From: Azotobacter paspali | GTDB taxonomy: Bacteria; Pseudomonadota; Gammaproteobacteria; Pseudomonadales; Pseudomonadaceae | Assembly (NCBI RefSeq): GCF_042434745.1 | Contig: NZ_JBHLSS010000003.1 | Reading direction: 5' to 3' (one strand) | DNA length: 64,000 bases | Shown here: positions 8,766 through 16,881 of the stretch, one piece after another | Layout of the letters: each line of letters opens with the position of its first letter | Position numbering within the stretch: position 1 is the stretch's first letter | Program-made: the position numbers and the translations under genes | The notes under the pieces: model-generated | What the model was told of the DNA's origin: nothing | The model's database searches: none | The model's input: only the letters and a program-made list of their open reading frames with translations

Positions 8766-9816
8766 GAGCATTTTTACCTTATCCCGATTCATATCCGGCG
8801 GCCTCGAAGGAGTGCCTGCAGTCCTGTGCAGAGAACTGCGCAATCGCCTCGCCAATGCTCTGCCACAGCTGCGGCACGGTCCGCGCCGCCGCCTTTCTCA
8901 GCAGTGCCTTGAACTTGGAGAAGGCCATCTCGATCGGGTTCAGGTCGGGGGCTATAGGGTGGTAGGTAGCGCAGTGTGGCTCCTGCGCCTTCGATGGCCT
9001 GGCGTACCCCCGCCACCTTGTGGGCCGGCGGGTTGTCCATCACCACGATATCGCCGGGCGTCAGCTCGGGTACCAGAACCTGCCCGACATAGGCCAAAAA
9101 GACCGGGCCGTTCATGGCGCCATCGAGCACCAGCGGCGCGCTCAGGCCATCCAGCCGCAGGCCGGCGGTAAAGGTCGTGGTTTTCCAGTGGCCGTGGGGG
9201 ATCGCGCCCCGGCAGCGCTCGCCGCGAGGGGCCCAGCCCCGCAGGCGGGCCAGGTTCGTCGAAGCGGCGGTTTCGTCGACGACGATCCGCTTGCGCCAAT
9301 CGAAACCGGACTGCTCCTCGATCCATCCCTGTCCGGCTGCCTGGACGTCCGGCCGCTGCTGCTCGGCTGCAGGCGCGGTCTTTTTTTGAACGTCATGGCG
9401 TGCCGGTCGAGAAACCTCCACACCGTCGCCAGGCTGACATGGACGCCACGCTCCCGTTCGAGGGGCGCGGCGAGTTCAGCCAGCGTCAGGTCGGGGATCT
9501 GCTCGCGCAGGCCGAGCAGGTAATGCGCATGGGGATCGAGCCGCAAGCCCCGGGGCTTGCCCTGTCGGCGGGCGACAAGTTCCCCGCCTTCCCGGAAGCG
9601 CCGTCCCCAGACGATCGCCGTCGCCGTGCCGACGTCGAATTGCTCGGCGGCCTGCCGAGCCGACAGCCCCCCATGGCCGCGTCGACGACGCGCTGGCGAA
9701 GATCGACACTGTATCCCCGAGCCATGCTGGTCTCCTTATCCGAGCGGGAGAGGAGAACCGAAATGACCCGGAAGAGCAACCTCTGTATGTCGAATTCGTA
9801 TTTTCTAAAAATGCTC
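8766..9816 (-). mobile_element. IS630-family insertion sequence, degraded
   Basis: About 1.05 kb bounded by short imperfect terminal inverted repeats beginning GAGCATTTTTA at 8766 and its complement TAAAAATGCTC ending at 9816. IS630 elements target TA; a TA follows the right end (9817-9818) but the left flank reads TG, so the original target duplication is not preserved and the left junction has probably been rearranged. The transposase inside is broken by frame changes. A 116-bp copy of the left end recurs at 19373-19488 in the same orientation. Confidence 0.85.
8779..9725 (-). pseudogene. IS630-family DDE transposase, frameshifted
   Basis: The protein begins MARGYSVDLRQRVVDAA at 9725, continues in a second frame (LDPHAHYLLGLREQIPDLTLAELA and FLDRHAMTFKK), then in a third with the DDE core (RKRIVVDETAASTNLARLRGW, VVMDNPPAHK) and ends in a further frame with the IS630 tail ending GYESG. 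The three frame changes lie at homopolymers: G6 at 9667-9672, A7 at 9380-9386, and C5 at 8947-8951. The A7 site resembles a programmed slippage site, which IS630 elements often use; the other two look like real indels or read errors. Probably inactive unless the latter are errors. Confidence 0.85.
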
Positions 9817-9937
9817 TAGACGGGCAATGCAGCGTCACAGAGCGTTTCCAGCGGCTGCGCGTCGATCCACTCACTGACGCAGGTCTTGGGCGATGAGCGC
9901 AGCGGCTCGGAAATCACATTCATATCAGCAGGATTAT
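9816..9937 (-). pseudogene. FitB/VapC-like PIN toxin, 5' fragment cut by IS630
   Basis: Reading from 9923, the peptide NVISEPLRSSPKTCVSEWIDAQPLETL matches the start of FitB/VapC PIN toxins (usually MILLDTNVISEPLR). One base appears lost just upstream, since ATCCTGCTG for ILL is still visible at about 9927-9935 but out of frame. The frame runs into a TAG formed at the IS630 border (9816-9818), leaving 35 codons. The start would have overlapped the end of the upstream antitoxin-like gene, as usual for fitAB pairs. Non-functional. Confidence 0.6.
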
Positions 9938-10113
9938 TCAAAGCTCACAGCACGGGCTGGGGTTCTGTCGCGCGCACTCTCGAAGATGGCAGACTCTTCC
10001 TCGGTCAGGTTGGCCTTGCGGCCGATCTCGGACAGCAGCGAACCCAGCTTGACATGATTTCCGGCCTTCAGGCCCTGATCGGCGTCCACTTCGCCGGGAT
10101 CTTGGCTTCTCAT
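9934..10113 (-). CDS. Small antitoxin-like protein (FitA C-terminal-like)
   Basis: A 59-residue frame from ATG 10111-10113 to TAA 9934-9936, preceded by GGAGGGTG and by an in-frame stop. The visible sequence includes VKLGSLLSEIGRKANLTEEE and ends DRTPARAVSFE, a C-terminal pattern I associate with FitA-type antitoxins; the usual N-terminal ribbon-helix-helix segment is absent, so this is either a truncated antitoxin or a short independent protein. It follows the PIN-toxin gene by 7 bp and overlaps the fitB-like fragment, so it may be the leftover of a second toxin-antitoxin module. Confidence 0.45.
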   Translation of the reverse strand: MRSQDPGEVDADQGLKAGNHVKLGSLLSEIGRKANLTEEESAIFESARDRTPARAVSFE

Positions 10114-10120
10114 TCTTCAC

Positions 10121-10534
10121 TCACCCTCCATGACGCGCCCAGAACTCAGCCGGAGTAACGATCGGGTACCGATCCGCGAGCGCCAGAAGATCCTTGTCTC
10201 CCGTAACCAGATAGCTGGCTTTCGACGCCAGCATCGTGAGCAGCACCGGCTGATCGGCGGGATCACGCAAGCTTGCATCCTGACAGCCCTCCGGCTCGAC
10301 GATATCGGCCAGAAACATGAGGCTGTCGGCTAAATCGCGGATCTCCGCAGTCGTTATGTTGACCCTGCTCAAGCGAGGCAAAACCCTGACCAATTCGTCC
10401 AGGATGTAGTGCGACAGCACCACCTCCAGCCCACCCTGTCGCCAAGCCGCCACGATGCGTCCAGGAACGCTCCCCGGATAGGCCAGCCCCGACACCAGTA
10501 CGTTGGTATCGAGTACGACACGCAATCTCGCCAT
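10121..10534 (-). CDS. PIN-domain toxin of a type II toxin-antitoxin system
   Basis: 137 residues. The PIN-domain nuclease signature is clear: RVVLDTNVLVSGL near the N-terminus (first catalytic Asp), LSHYILDELVRVL with a conserved Glu, and C-terminal YLVTGDKDLLAL with the paired acidic residues. PIN toxins are metal-dependent RNases acting on tRNA, rRNA or mRNA. The gene abuts the upstream Phd-type antitoxin gene (shared coordinate 10534), and the pair is therefore likely one operon. The catalytic residues look intact, so this module may be active, unlike the adjoining fitAB-like remnant. Confidence 0.85.
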   Translation of the reverse strand: MARLRVVLDTNVLVSGLAYPGSVPGRIVAAWRQGGLEVVLSHYILDELVRVLPRLSRVNITTAEIRDLADSLMFLADIVEPEGCQDASLRDPADQPVLLTMLASKASYLVTGDKDLLALADRYPIVTPAEFWARHGG

Positions 10535-10806
10535 CAGGGACGTTTCCGCTCGGCCGCCACGGCTGCGTCGATTTCAGCCAACCCGTCTTCGACAGGCACC
10601 CCCGCATAAGCCTCGCTAATCCGGTCGCTCAGCTTGTCGAAGCGCTCCTGCATGCGCCTGATGCGGGCGAACAATTCAGCATCGACGAGAGCGGCAACAG
10701 GCTTGCCATCCTTGTTGATGACGATACTGTCGTTGCGATACTGCACTTGGTTGAGCATATCGCCCAGGTTCTGGCGGAAGTTCACCGCACTTACTTCAGT
10801 GATCAT
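10534..10806 (-). CDS. Phd/YefM-type antitoxin
   Basis: 90 residues from ATG 10804-10806 (MITEVSAVNFRQNLGDML); a TTG four codons upstream is a less likely start. The N-terminal SAVNFRQNLGDMLNQVQ and IVINKDGKPVAALVD match the Phd/YefM DNA-binding fold; the C-terminal half is charged and helical, the usual toxin-neutralising tail. It overlaps or abuts the PIN-toxin gene. Phd-type antitoxins usually pair with Doc or RelE toxins, but Phd-PIN pairs are well known. An AT-rich inverted repeat immediately upstream is the probable autoregulatory operator. Confidence 0.85.
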   Translation of the reverse strand: MITEVSAVNFRQNLGDMLNQVQYRNDSIVINKDGKPVAALVDAELFARIRRMQERFDKLSDRISEAYAGVPVEDGLAEIDAAVAAERKRP

Positions 10807-10817
10807 CACACTCACCA

Positions 10818-10837
10818 ATCATATTAACCATTATGAT
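10818..10837 (-). promoter_or_regulatory. Candidate antitoxin autoregulatory operator
   Basis: ATCATA and TATGAT arms separated by 8 bp in a markedly AT-rich stretch just upstream of the antitoxin start, followed by another palindromic TGATCA. This is the usual position for Phd-type autorepression. No experimental motif was matched. The rest of the interval up to 11110 shows no convincing gene. Confidence 0.4.
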
Positions 10838-11110
10838 CATTATAATCTACCCGGCAGCCTTCAGCAAATTTTCCATCCCATTTCCTTCTCGTAGCCAGAC
10901 GACCCGGTAGAGGGAATAAACGGCCCAAAAAGAAAATGGGCTGGAAAGGGCAATGGAATGGCCCACAAGGGTAAAAGCCCTACCCGAAAGGGCCTCGTGA
11001 ACCCTGGGGCGAAGCAAAGGGTCTGGCCCATGACCGCATTAACTGCTGTCACAGTGCTCCTCTATCCAATGCCGTTCAGAGTCGACAGACACGAGCACAT
11101 GCAGAATGAA

Positions 11111-11306
11111 TCACTCGTTGCGGTTGCACAGCACGTCTCCCAGCTTGGGGTGATCCGTCTTGCATTGCTGGCGCAGTTCCTTGAGCCGCGCAGGATCGGA
11201 CGCCAGTTCCTCAACGGTGGGGCAGGTCCTTCTTCTCTGGTGTGTCAGGAGGGCCGCAGGCCGTCAGCACCACAGCGGCCAGCAAGAACGGGATGGTCTT
11301 CTTCAT
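11111..11306 (-). pseudogene. TrbK/EexN-like entry-exclusion lipoprotein, frameshifted
   Basis: Start ATG 11304-11306 gives MKKTIPFLLAAVVLTACGPP, a lipoprotein signal with lipobox LTAC, then PDTPEKKDLP. In the starting frame a stop arrives early; skipping one C in the CCCC run at about 11230 restores TVEELASDPARLKELRQQC and CNRNE to the TGA at 11111. This arrangement (short lipoprotein, ELASDPARLKELRQQC) is typical of EexN/TrbK proteins that block redundant conjugative entry. It lies beside a LysR gene of the type seen in Tn4371-like integrative elements, so both may be the residue of a conjugation module. Confidence 0.6.
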
Positions 11307-11327
11307 GGTTCGGGGTCCTCGACGGGA

Positions 11328-12233
11328 TCAGGGTCGTCGCCCGGTATCGGCCTGGCTGCTTCGGGCGAGTCGATGGCCTGCACGCGCTCGATGAAGCGGG
11401 CCAGCGTTTCCGATGGTTCGGCATCCAGGCGCAGCAGATAGGTCGTCAGCAACGGAGATTGATCCGCCAGCGGCCGAGCGACCACGCCCTGTTCGCGGCT
11501 GGCCGTGATGTGCGCGGCACCCGTCAGCCCCAGGGCGAAGCCGGCCGATACCAGCGCCATCATCAGGTCGCAGGACTCGGCCACCAGCGGTTCCATGTCC
11601 ACGCGGCGCGGCAGGCGATCCACCTGCCGCGCATGGCCTTCGCACGCCTAGCACCAACGGGAAGCGCAGCACTTCCTCCAACGGAATCCGCTTGTACTTG
11701 AGCAGGTCATGGCGGGCCGGCACGGCCACCATCAGCGGATCGTTCCAGACAGGCATCGCCACGATACCGTCACCTTCACCTACTTCGTCGGCGCGAGCGA
11801 ACCCCACGTCGTACAGATCGTCATGCAGTCCTTTGATCTGCTGCGATAATGGCACCTCGAACAGGCGGATTTCGACTTCGGGTTCTTCTTGCTGGCACAG
11901 CGCCAGCAAGGCCGGCAAGCGTGACGGCGTGATGCCGTCGGACAGGGCGATGCGTGGCTGGCCATGAAAGCCATTGGCCGCGGCCTTCACACTGTCGCGC
12001 GCCTGCTGCAAAGCGGTGAACACGCGCGGGACGTGATCGATGAACAGCTTGCCCGCACGGGTCAGCCGCGTGCTGCGCGTGGTACGGGCGAACAGCACCA
12101 CGCCCAGTTCTGCCTCCAGCTCCTTGATGGCCCGCGATAGCGGCGACTGTTCGATGTGCAGTCGCTCCGCCGCACGGGCGAAGTGCAGTTCTTCGGCCAC
12201 GGCGAGGAAGCAGCGAAGGTGTCGTAGTTCCAT
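11328..12233 (-). pseudogene. LysR-type regulator of mobile-element type, frameshifted
   Basis: The N-terminal two thirds (MELRHLRCFLAVAEELHFARAAE and on through FPLVLG) is a normal LysR helix-turn-helix and effector domain. At about 11640 the frame breaks, and the C-terminal third continues in another frame from ARQVDRLP through ESCDLMMALVSAGFALGLTG to RFIERVQAI. A single indel explains it. Sequences of this type, as I recall, accompany trb genes in Tn4371-like elements of Pseudomonas and beta-proteobacteria. It overlaps neither neighbour; the next gene upstream is an MFS pump on the same strand. Confidence 0.75.
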
Positions 12234-12250
12234 GCCGATCCTCTAGCCTG

Positions 12251-13687
12251 TCAGGCTGCTGCTCTGGTCTGCGCGTTGGCGCTGGCCTTGGGAGAAAATG
12301 TCAGCGACACTAGAAGACCCAGCACCAAGCCCGCCGCTGCCAGGTAGAAAGCGTGTTGCGAACCGATCACCAGCTCTTCGCGCAACGCCTCGCCTTGCAA
12401 GCCATCGATGCCACGGTTGGCGAAAGCCACCAGCACGGCAATGCCAATCGCGTTGCCCACATTGAGCGTGGTCGAGGCCATGCCCGAGGCGATCCCCTGT
12501 TCGAGGTGCGCCACGCCCGATGCAGCGGCAATCCACATCGCCGTCCAGACGATGCCCTGGCCGATTCCCGATACCACCAGTCCCGGCACGATGGCGGCAT
12601 ACGGCGCGCCGAGGAAGGCGGCCGGGGCCAACGCTAGCGTGCCGAAGATGCCGACCCCGAAGCCAATCACCAGGGTGCGGCGCATCGGCAGTCGGTTGGC
12701 CAACCTGGCCCCGAGCTGCGTACCCGTGAAAATCGCCAGGGACGGCACGATGAAGGCCAGCCCTGTCTGTAGGGCGCTGTAACCCTGCACGCTCTGAAAC
12801 AGTACCGTCAGGAAGTACGGCAACGCGCCGAAGGTGCCCATATAGATGAAGGTGACCGCCATGCCCGCGACTAAGCTGCGGTTGCCGAACAAGCGGACCG
12901 GCATTAGCGGATCGCGGCTGCGCGATTCGATTAGCGCGAAGGTCAACAGGAACACCACTGCCAACACCAGCGCCGCCACGATGGGCGTGGCCTGCCAGCC
13001 GTCTTCCGGCCCTTGCACCAGCGCATACACCAGCAGCGTGGCGCCGGCTGTCACCGTCAGCGCGCCTGGCAGGTCGAAGCTGCGGCGCTCGGTGCGTGGT
13101 GCATCCTTTGGGATCACGAAGAATGCCGCCACGATGGCGATGCTCGCCAACAACACATTGACGAAGAATACTGAGGGCCAGCCATAGCCGCTGGTCAGTA
13201 CCCCACCGGCCAGCGAGCCCAGGGTCAGGCCACTGGCACCTGCGCCACCCCAGATCGCCAGCGCGCGGTTGCGCGGCGGACCCTCCTCAAACAGCCGATT
13301 GATCAGTGACAAGGTGGACGGAAACAGCAACGCCGCGCCGATGCCCTGTACCGCGCGCGCAATCACTATCACGGCCGGACTCCAAGCCAGCCCACCGACT
13401 AGCGAGGACAGCGCATACAGCCACAGCGCAAAGATGAACATGCGCCGCTGCCCCAGCAGATCGGCCGCGCGTCCGCCTAACAGCAGGAAGCCGCCGCAGA
13501 ACACGGTATAGGCACTGACCACCCATTGCAGGGTCTGGCCGGAAAAGCCCAGTCCCGCGCCGATTTCCGGCAGGGCCACGAACACGATGTTGATGTCCAG
13601 CGAATAGATGAGCTGGGCGAAAGCCAACAGGGCCAAGCTCCAGCCGAGCGAGCGGTGGGCGCTAGTGGCAGACGAGAGGGAAGTCAT
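12251..13687 (-). CDS. DHA2-family MFS multidrug efflux transporter (14 TM type)
   Basis: 478 residues from ATG 13685-13687 (MTSLSSATSAHRSLGW); a longer in-frame start at 13762 would cross the operator and is rejected. Features of EmrB/SmvA-type drug:H+ antiporters are visible: LDINIVFVALPEIGAGLGF in helix 1, GGRAADLLGQRRMF (motif A), RAVQGIGAALLFPSTLSLI (motif B/C region) and an ATTLN-like SGMASTTLNVGNAIG late in the protein. Inner membrane, proton-driven export of cationic or aromatic compounds. It is divergent from an ArsR-type regulator gene with a strong operator between them, so expression is probably derepressed by a substrate. Confidence 0.88.
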   Translation of the reverse strand: MTSLSSATSAHRSLGWSLALLAFAQLIYSLDINIVFVALPEIGAGLGFSGQTLQWVVSAYTVFCGGFLLLGGRAADLLGQRRMFIFALWLYALSSLVGGLAWSPAVIVIARAVQGIGAALLFPSTLSLINRLFEEGPPRNRALAIWGGAGASGLTLGSLAGGVLTSGYGWPSVFFVNVLLASIAIVAAFFVIPKDAPRTERRSFDLPGALTVTAGATLLVYALVQGPEDGWQATPIVAALVLAVVFLLTFALIESRSRDPLMPVRLFGNRSLVAGMAVTFIYMGTFGALPYFLTVLFQSVQGYSALQTGLAFIVPSLAIFTGTQLGARLANRLPMRRTLVIGFGVGIFGTLALAPAAFLGAPYAAIVPGLVVSGIGQGIVWTAMWIAAASGVAHLEQGIASGMASTTLNVGNAIGIAVLVAFANRGIDGLQGEALREELVIGSQHAFYLAAAGLVLGLLVSLTFSPKASANAQTRAAA

Positions 13688-13714
13688 GCGCGAATCTCCA
13701 AGTGACGACGTTCG

Positions 13715-13738
13715 ATAGTACGAATACATGCGTACTAT
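13715..13738. promoter_or_regulatory. Perfect inverted-repeat operator between efflux pump and ArsR-type gene
   Basis: ATAGTACG and CGTACTAT form perfect 8-bp arms around an 8-bp spacer. Related half-sites recur close by (CAGTACGAGG at 13741-13750 and GTACTCGTACTATG near 13802-13815). The cluster lies in the divergent promoter region and is the natural binding site of the adjacent winged-helix regulator. Confidence 0.65.
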
Positions 13739-13831
13739 AACAGTACGAGGACAATCGAACAATAATGACCCGACCTACATGGCGGAAAGAAATGGTTTGT
13801 AGGTACTCGTACTATGTCATACACTGGCCGG

Positions 13832-14179
13832 ATGACACCTAACCATCCCGACCGGGAGCAGATTCGCCTTGAGAACGTGCTGACCGCGCTCGGCAATCCG
13901 CTGCGTCTCACGGTGGTGCGCGTGCTGGCCGGCGGCGGGGAATATGCGTGCAGCGCAGTACTGCACGGCATCCCCAAATCCACGCTGACCCACCACTGGC
14001 GCGTGCTGCGCGACAGCGGCGTGATCTGGCAGCGGCCCTACGGCAGGGAGAATTTGCTGTCGCTTCGGCGGGAAGACTTGGAGGCACGATTTCCTGGCCT
14101 GCTGGACTCGCTGCTAGCTGCGGTCGAGAACGACGCGCTGACGCAAGAGGCGACGGCGAAGAATCTGCCGCCGGGATGA
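13832..14179 (+). CDS. ArsR-like winged-helix transcriptional regulator
   Basis: About 115 residues if started at ATG 13832 (MTPNHPDREQ); ATG 13814 is an alternative that overlaps a GTACT half-site. The helix-turn-helix is seen in NVLTALGNPLRLTVVRVL and ACSAVLHGIPKSTLTHHWRVLRDSGVI, which is the ArsR pattern with a Cys in the recognition region (EYACSAVL). No ArsR metal-site CxC motif is present, so it is unlikely to be a metal sensor. Divergent from the DHA2 pump, with which it almost surely forms a repressor-pump pair. Confidence 0.82.
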   Translation: MTPNHPDREQIRLENVLTALGNPLRLTVVRVLAGGGEYACSAVLHGIPKSTLTHHWRVLRDSGVIWQRPYGRENLLSLRREDLEARFPGLLDSLLAAVENDALTQEATAKNLPPG

Positions 14180-14231
14180 GGCCGAACCGTAACGCGTAGT
14201 CGATCGTGTCTCGCAGGCACGGCCCATCCGG

Positions 14232-15362
14232 TTAGTTCCCGAGCCGCCCCGACGCCAGCGACCGGAATCGGAAAATGTAGTAAGGCGGCCGGTGCCGCGC
14301 TTTGCCCTCATTGAACACAGGTACCTCGGAGAGCTGCGCGGCCGACACGTACAGCCACCCGTCCGGCGAGAAGCTGACACCGTCGGGCCAGATCAAGTCA
14401 GGATGCGTGGCCAGCCGCCGGTACTGGCGGTCGTCCGCCCCGATCACGCCAACCGCGCGATGTTCAACTTCGGTCAGGTACAGGTTGCCTGCATCGTCGA
14501 TCGACAGCCCGCCATTGTTGGGCTTGCGCGCATAGCGTTCCACGCGCCGCCCGAGCGTGGCGGCATCCAGCGACGTGTCGAGCAGGTCCGCGGTGCGTAC
14601 ACGGTAGAGCCAGCCGCCGTTGAGCGGACCGAAGTAAAGCCACGTGGCGTCCTTGTCGAGCGCGATCCCGTCGGCGCCGACGCGCAGACGTGCCGGCTTC
14701 CCACCACTGCCCGGTACGCGCAGTTCACGGCCATCGACGCTGATCGGCACGTCCTCGGGCCGCACGCTGGCATGGCCTTCCAGCAACCGGCGCGAGGCAC
14801 CCGTGCGCGCGTCCACGACCACTAGCGCGGCCTGAGTGCCGTCGCCGCCGGGGCCGATGCCTTCGTCGGCGATGTAGAACGCGCTGTGCACAGGGTCGAT
14901 GGCGAAATCGTTGAGCTGCGATTCCGGCCGCGAGGCCGGTGCGGAGATGTGGTAGATGCGCTTCAGGCGGTCCGTGCGGGTGTTCCAGCCGACGAGCTTA
15001 GGGGTAATGCCGCCGCGCGTGCCCATGTCCAGCATCCAGACCACGCCCTGGGCGTCGCCGCGCAAACCCAGCACCGAGTCCAGGTAGTGGTCGCTGTCCT
15101 TGCGCGGCGTGTTCCAGGTCAGGTTCGGGAAGGGGCGCCCGGAGCGCCGGTCGGCATCGAGTTCGGCGACGCGGATGTCCGGCGAGAAGAACGGATGATG
15201 GCTGTAGATGACTCGGTTGTCCGGCGTGAAGGTGATGTTGCCGACCGCCTCGGGCAGTGTGGCAACCACTTCAGCGGTCTGGACCTCGGCCGCGAGCGCC
15301 GAACTCGCGAGTGGGATCAGCAACAACGCGGCGAGCGTTCTCATGATGTGTCGAGCCTTCAT
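14232..15362 (-). CDS. Secreted SMP-30/major royal jelly-like beta-propeller protein
   Basis: 376 residues from ATG 15360-15362 (MKARHIMRTLAALLLIPLASSALAAE), giving a good Sec signal peptide; a longer frame upstream lies wholly inside the preceding gene. Repeats such as WMLDMGTRG, FAIDPVHSAFYIADEG, ARKPNNGGLSIDDAGNLYLTE and DLIWPDGVSFSPDGWLYVS are the blade motifs of the major royal jelly/yellow and SMP-30 propeller families, which bind or hydrolyse small molecules. Exact activity unknown. The start codon overlaps the stop of the upstream oxidoreductase gene (ATGA), so the two are translationally coupled. Confidence 0.8.
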   Translation of the reverse strand: MKARHIMRTLAALLLIPLASSALAAEVQTAEVVATLPEAVGNITFTPDNRVIYSHHPFFSPDIRVAELDADRRSGRPFPNLTWNTPRKDSDHYLDSVLGLRGDAQGVVWMLDMGTRGGITPKLVGWNTRTDRLKRIYHISAPASRPESQLNDFAIDPVHSAFYIADEGIGPGGDGTQAALVVVDARTGASRRLLEGHASVRPEDVPISVDGRELRVPGSGGKPARLRVGADGIALDKDATWLYFGPLNGGWLYRVRTADLLDTSLDAATLGRRVERYARKPNNGGLSIDDAGNLYLTEVEHRAVGVIGADDRQYRRLATHPDLIWPDGVSFSPDGWLYVSAAQLSEVPVFNEGKARHRPPYYIFRFRSLASGRLGN

Positions 15363-16393
15363 GCGCCTTGCTCCTGCACCGCGAAGCCGGCCAGCGTGAG
15401 CTTGCCGATGGCCTGGCCGCTCTCCAGCAGCGCGTGGGCCTTGCGCAGGTTCTCGGCACTGATCGGTCCAAGCGATTGGGTGCGGGTCGTGGTGATCTTC
15501 CCCTGGTCGGCAAGTGCGGCCACCTTGGCCAGGATCTCCTGCTGGCGGGCGATGTCGGCCGTGCCCAGCAGTGGGCGGATGAACATGAACTCCCAATGGA
15601 CAGACAGGCTGTTGCGCTTGAGGGAAACGATGTCGAGCGACGCGGGATCGTCGATCAGCGCAATACGTCCCTGCGGCGCGATCAACGCCACGATGTCGGT
15701 GAGGTAGTCGTCAGTGTGCGTGGTCGAGAACACGAAGGCAGGTGCGCCCAGGCCGAGGGCGTCGATCTGCGGGGCCAGCGGTTGGCGGTGGTCGATGACA
15801 TGGTGCGCGCCCAGCTTCTCCACCCATGCCACCGTTTCCGGGCGCGAGGCGGTCGCAATAACGGTGAGGTCGGTCAGGGCGCGCGCCAACTGGATCGTGA
15901 TGGAACCGACGCCGCCCGCGCCGCCGATCACCAGGATGGCATGGGCCGCACCTGCGACGGGCTGCTCCACCCGCAGGCGGTCGAACAAGGTTTCCCAGGC
16001 GGTCAGCGCAGTCAGCGGCAGCGCCGCAGCATCCTCGTCACCGAGCGTCGCCGGCGCATGGGTTGCGATACGCGCATCGACCGCCTGCAACTCGGCATAG
16101 CTGCCGAGCCGGTCGATCGCGCCCGCATAGAACACCCGGTCGCCGGGTTTGAACCCCGTTACCCGCGCGCCGACCGCGCGCACGCGGCCCAGCGCATCCC
16201 AGCCGAGAATGCGCCAAGTGCCGGTGGCCGGCTGCACAGAGGCCCGTACCTTCGTGTCCGCCGGATTGACGGCGATGTCCTGCACTTCTACCAGCAGGTC
16301 CTGCTCGCCGTATTCGGGCTCGGGCAGGTCGAGATCGATCAGGGATCGGGAGTCGGAAATAGGTAGGGGTTGGTTGAAGCCAACGGCTTTCAT
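15359..16393 (-). CDS. Zinc-type alcohol dehydrogenase-like / quinone oxidoreductase
   Basis: 344 residues from ATG 16391-16393 (MKAVGFNQPLPI). MDR-superfamily features: GDRVFYAGAIDRLGSYAEL in the GroES-like domain, the Rossmann motif ILVIGGAGGVGSITIQLARAL (about residue 155), and C-terminal GKLTLAGF. The catalytic zinc ligands of true alcohol dehydrogenases are absent, as in QOR-like members, so an NADPH-dependent reduction of quinones or enals is likelier than alcohol oxidation. It overlaps the propeller-protein gene by 4 bp and is divergent from an HxlR regulator gene; quinone- or electrophile-responsive expression is a plausible inference. Confidence 0.88.
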   Translation of the reverse strand: MKAVGFNQPLPISDSRSLIDLDLPEPEYGEQDLLVEVQDIAVNPADTKVRASVQPATGTWRILGWDALGRVRAVGARVTGFKPGDRVFYAGAIDRLGSYAELQAVDARIATHAPATLGDEDAAALPLTALTAWETLFDRLRVEQPVAGAAHAILVIGGAGGVGSITIQLARALTDLTVIATASRPETVAWVEKLGAHHVIDHRQPLAPQIDALGLGAPAFVFSTTHTDDYLTDIVALIAPQGRIALIDDPASLDIVSLKRNSLSVHWEFMFIRPLLGTADIARQQEILAKVAALADQGKITTTRTQSLGPISAENLRKAHALLESGQAIGKLTLAGFAVQEQGA

Positions 16394-16495
16394 GGCGCGC
16401 TCCATTCGGTGAACAATGCACGCCATTCTTGCTTTTATTGTCTATCTACGTAAGAACGCACATACTTTGCATATAGTGTCGAAAAAGGTACTGCC

Positions 16496-16864
16496 ATGGC
16501 CCGCATTCCGCATCAAACCTTCACCTGCGCCACCGGCTGCACGGTCGAGGCCACGCTCAACCTGATCGGTGGCAAGTGGAAGGGCGTCATCCTCTATCGC
16601 CTGCTGACCGAACAGGTGCTGCGCTTCAACGAGCTGCGCCGACTGCTGCCCAACATCACCCAGCGCATGCTGACCAACCAGTTGCGCGAACTGGAAGGCG
16701 ACGGCCTGATCGCGCGCAAGGTCTATCCCGAGGTGCCGCCCAAGGTGGAGTACCGGCTGACGGACTATGGCCAGACACTGGCCCCCGTCATCCACGCTCT
16801 GAAGGCGTGGGGCGATGCCCATATCGAGGGCGGCGCACGGGCGGCGGAAGCAGCGGCCAACTGA
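16496..16864 (+). CDS. HxlR-family transcriptional regulator
   Basis: 122 residues. HxlR signature: C-containing N-terminus (FTCATGCTVEATLNLIGGKWKGVILYRLL), the winged helix LRFNELRRLLPNITQRMLTNQLRELEGDGLI and YPEVPPKVEYRLTDYGQTL. Many HxlR members sense electrophiles or disulfide stress through a Cys near the N-terminus; here Cys residues at about 11 and 15 could play that part. It is divergent from the quinone oxidoreductase gene (102-bp gap), its likely target. Confidence 0.9.
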   Translation: MARIPHQTFTCATGCTVEATLNLIGGKWKGVILYRLLTEQVLRFNELRRLLPNITQRMLTNQLRELEGDGLIARKVYPEVPPKVEYRLTDYGQTLAPVIHALKAWGDAHIEGGARAAEAAAN

Positions 16865-16881
16865 GGCCGCCACTGTCTCGA

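Noticed and set aside
14232..15596. Longer start for the propeller protein at 15596
   Set aside because: The extra 78 codons lie inside the oxidoreductase gene in another frame and would bury the clear signal peptide beginning at 15362.
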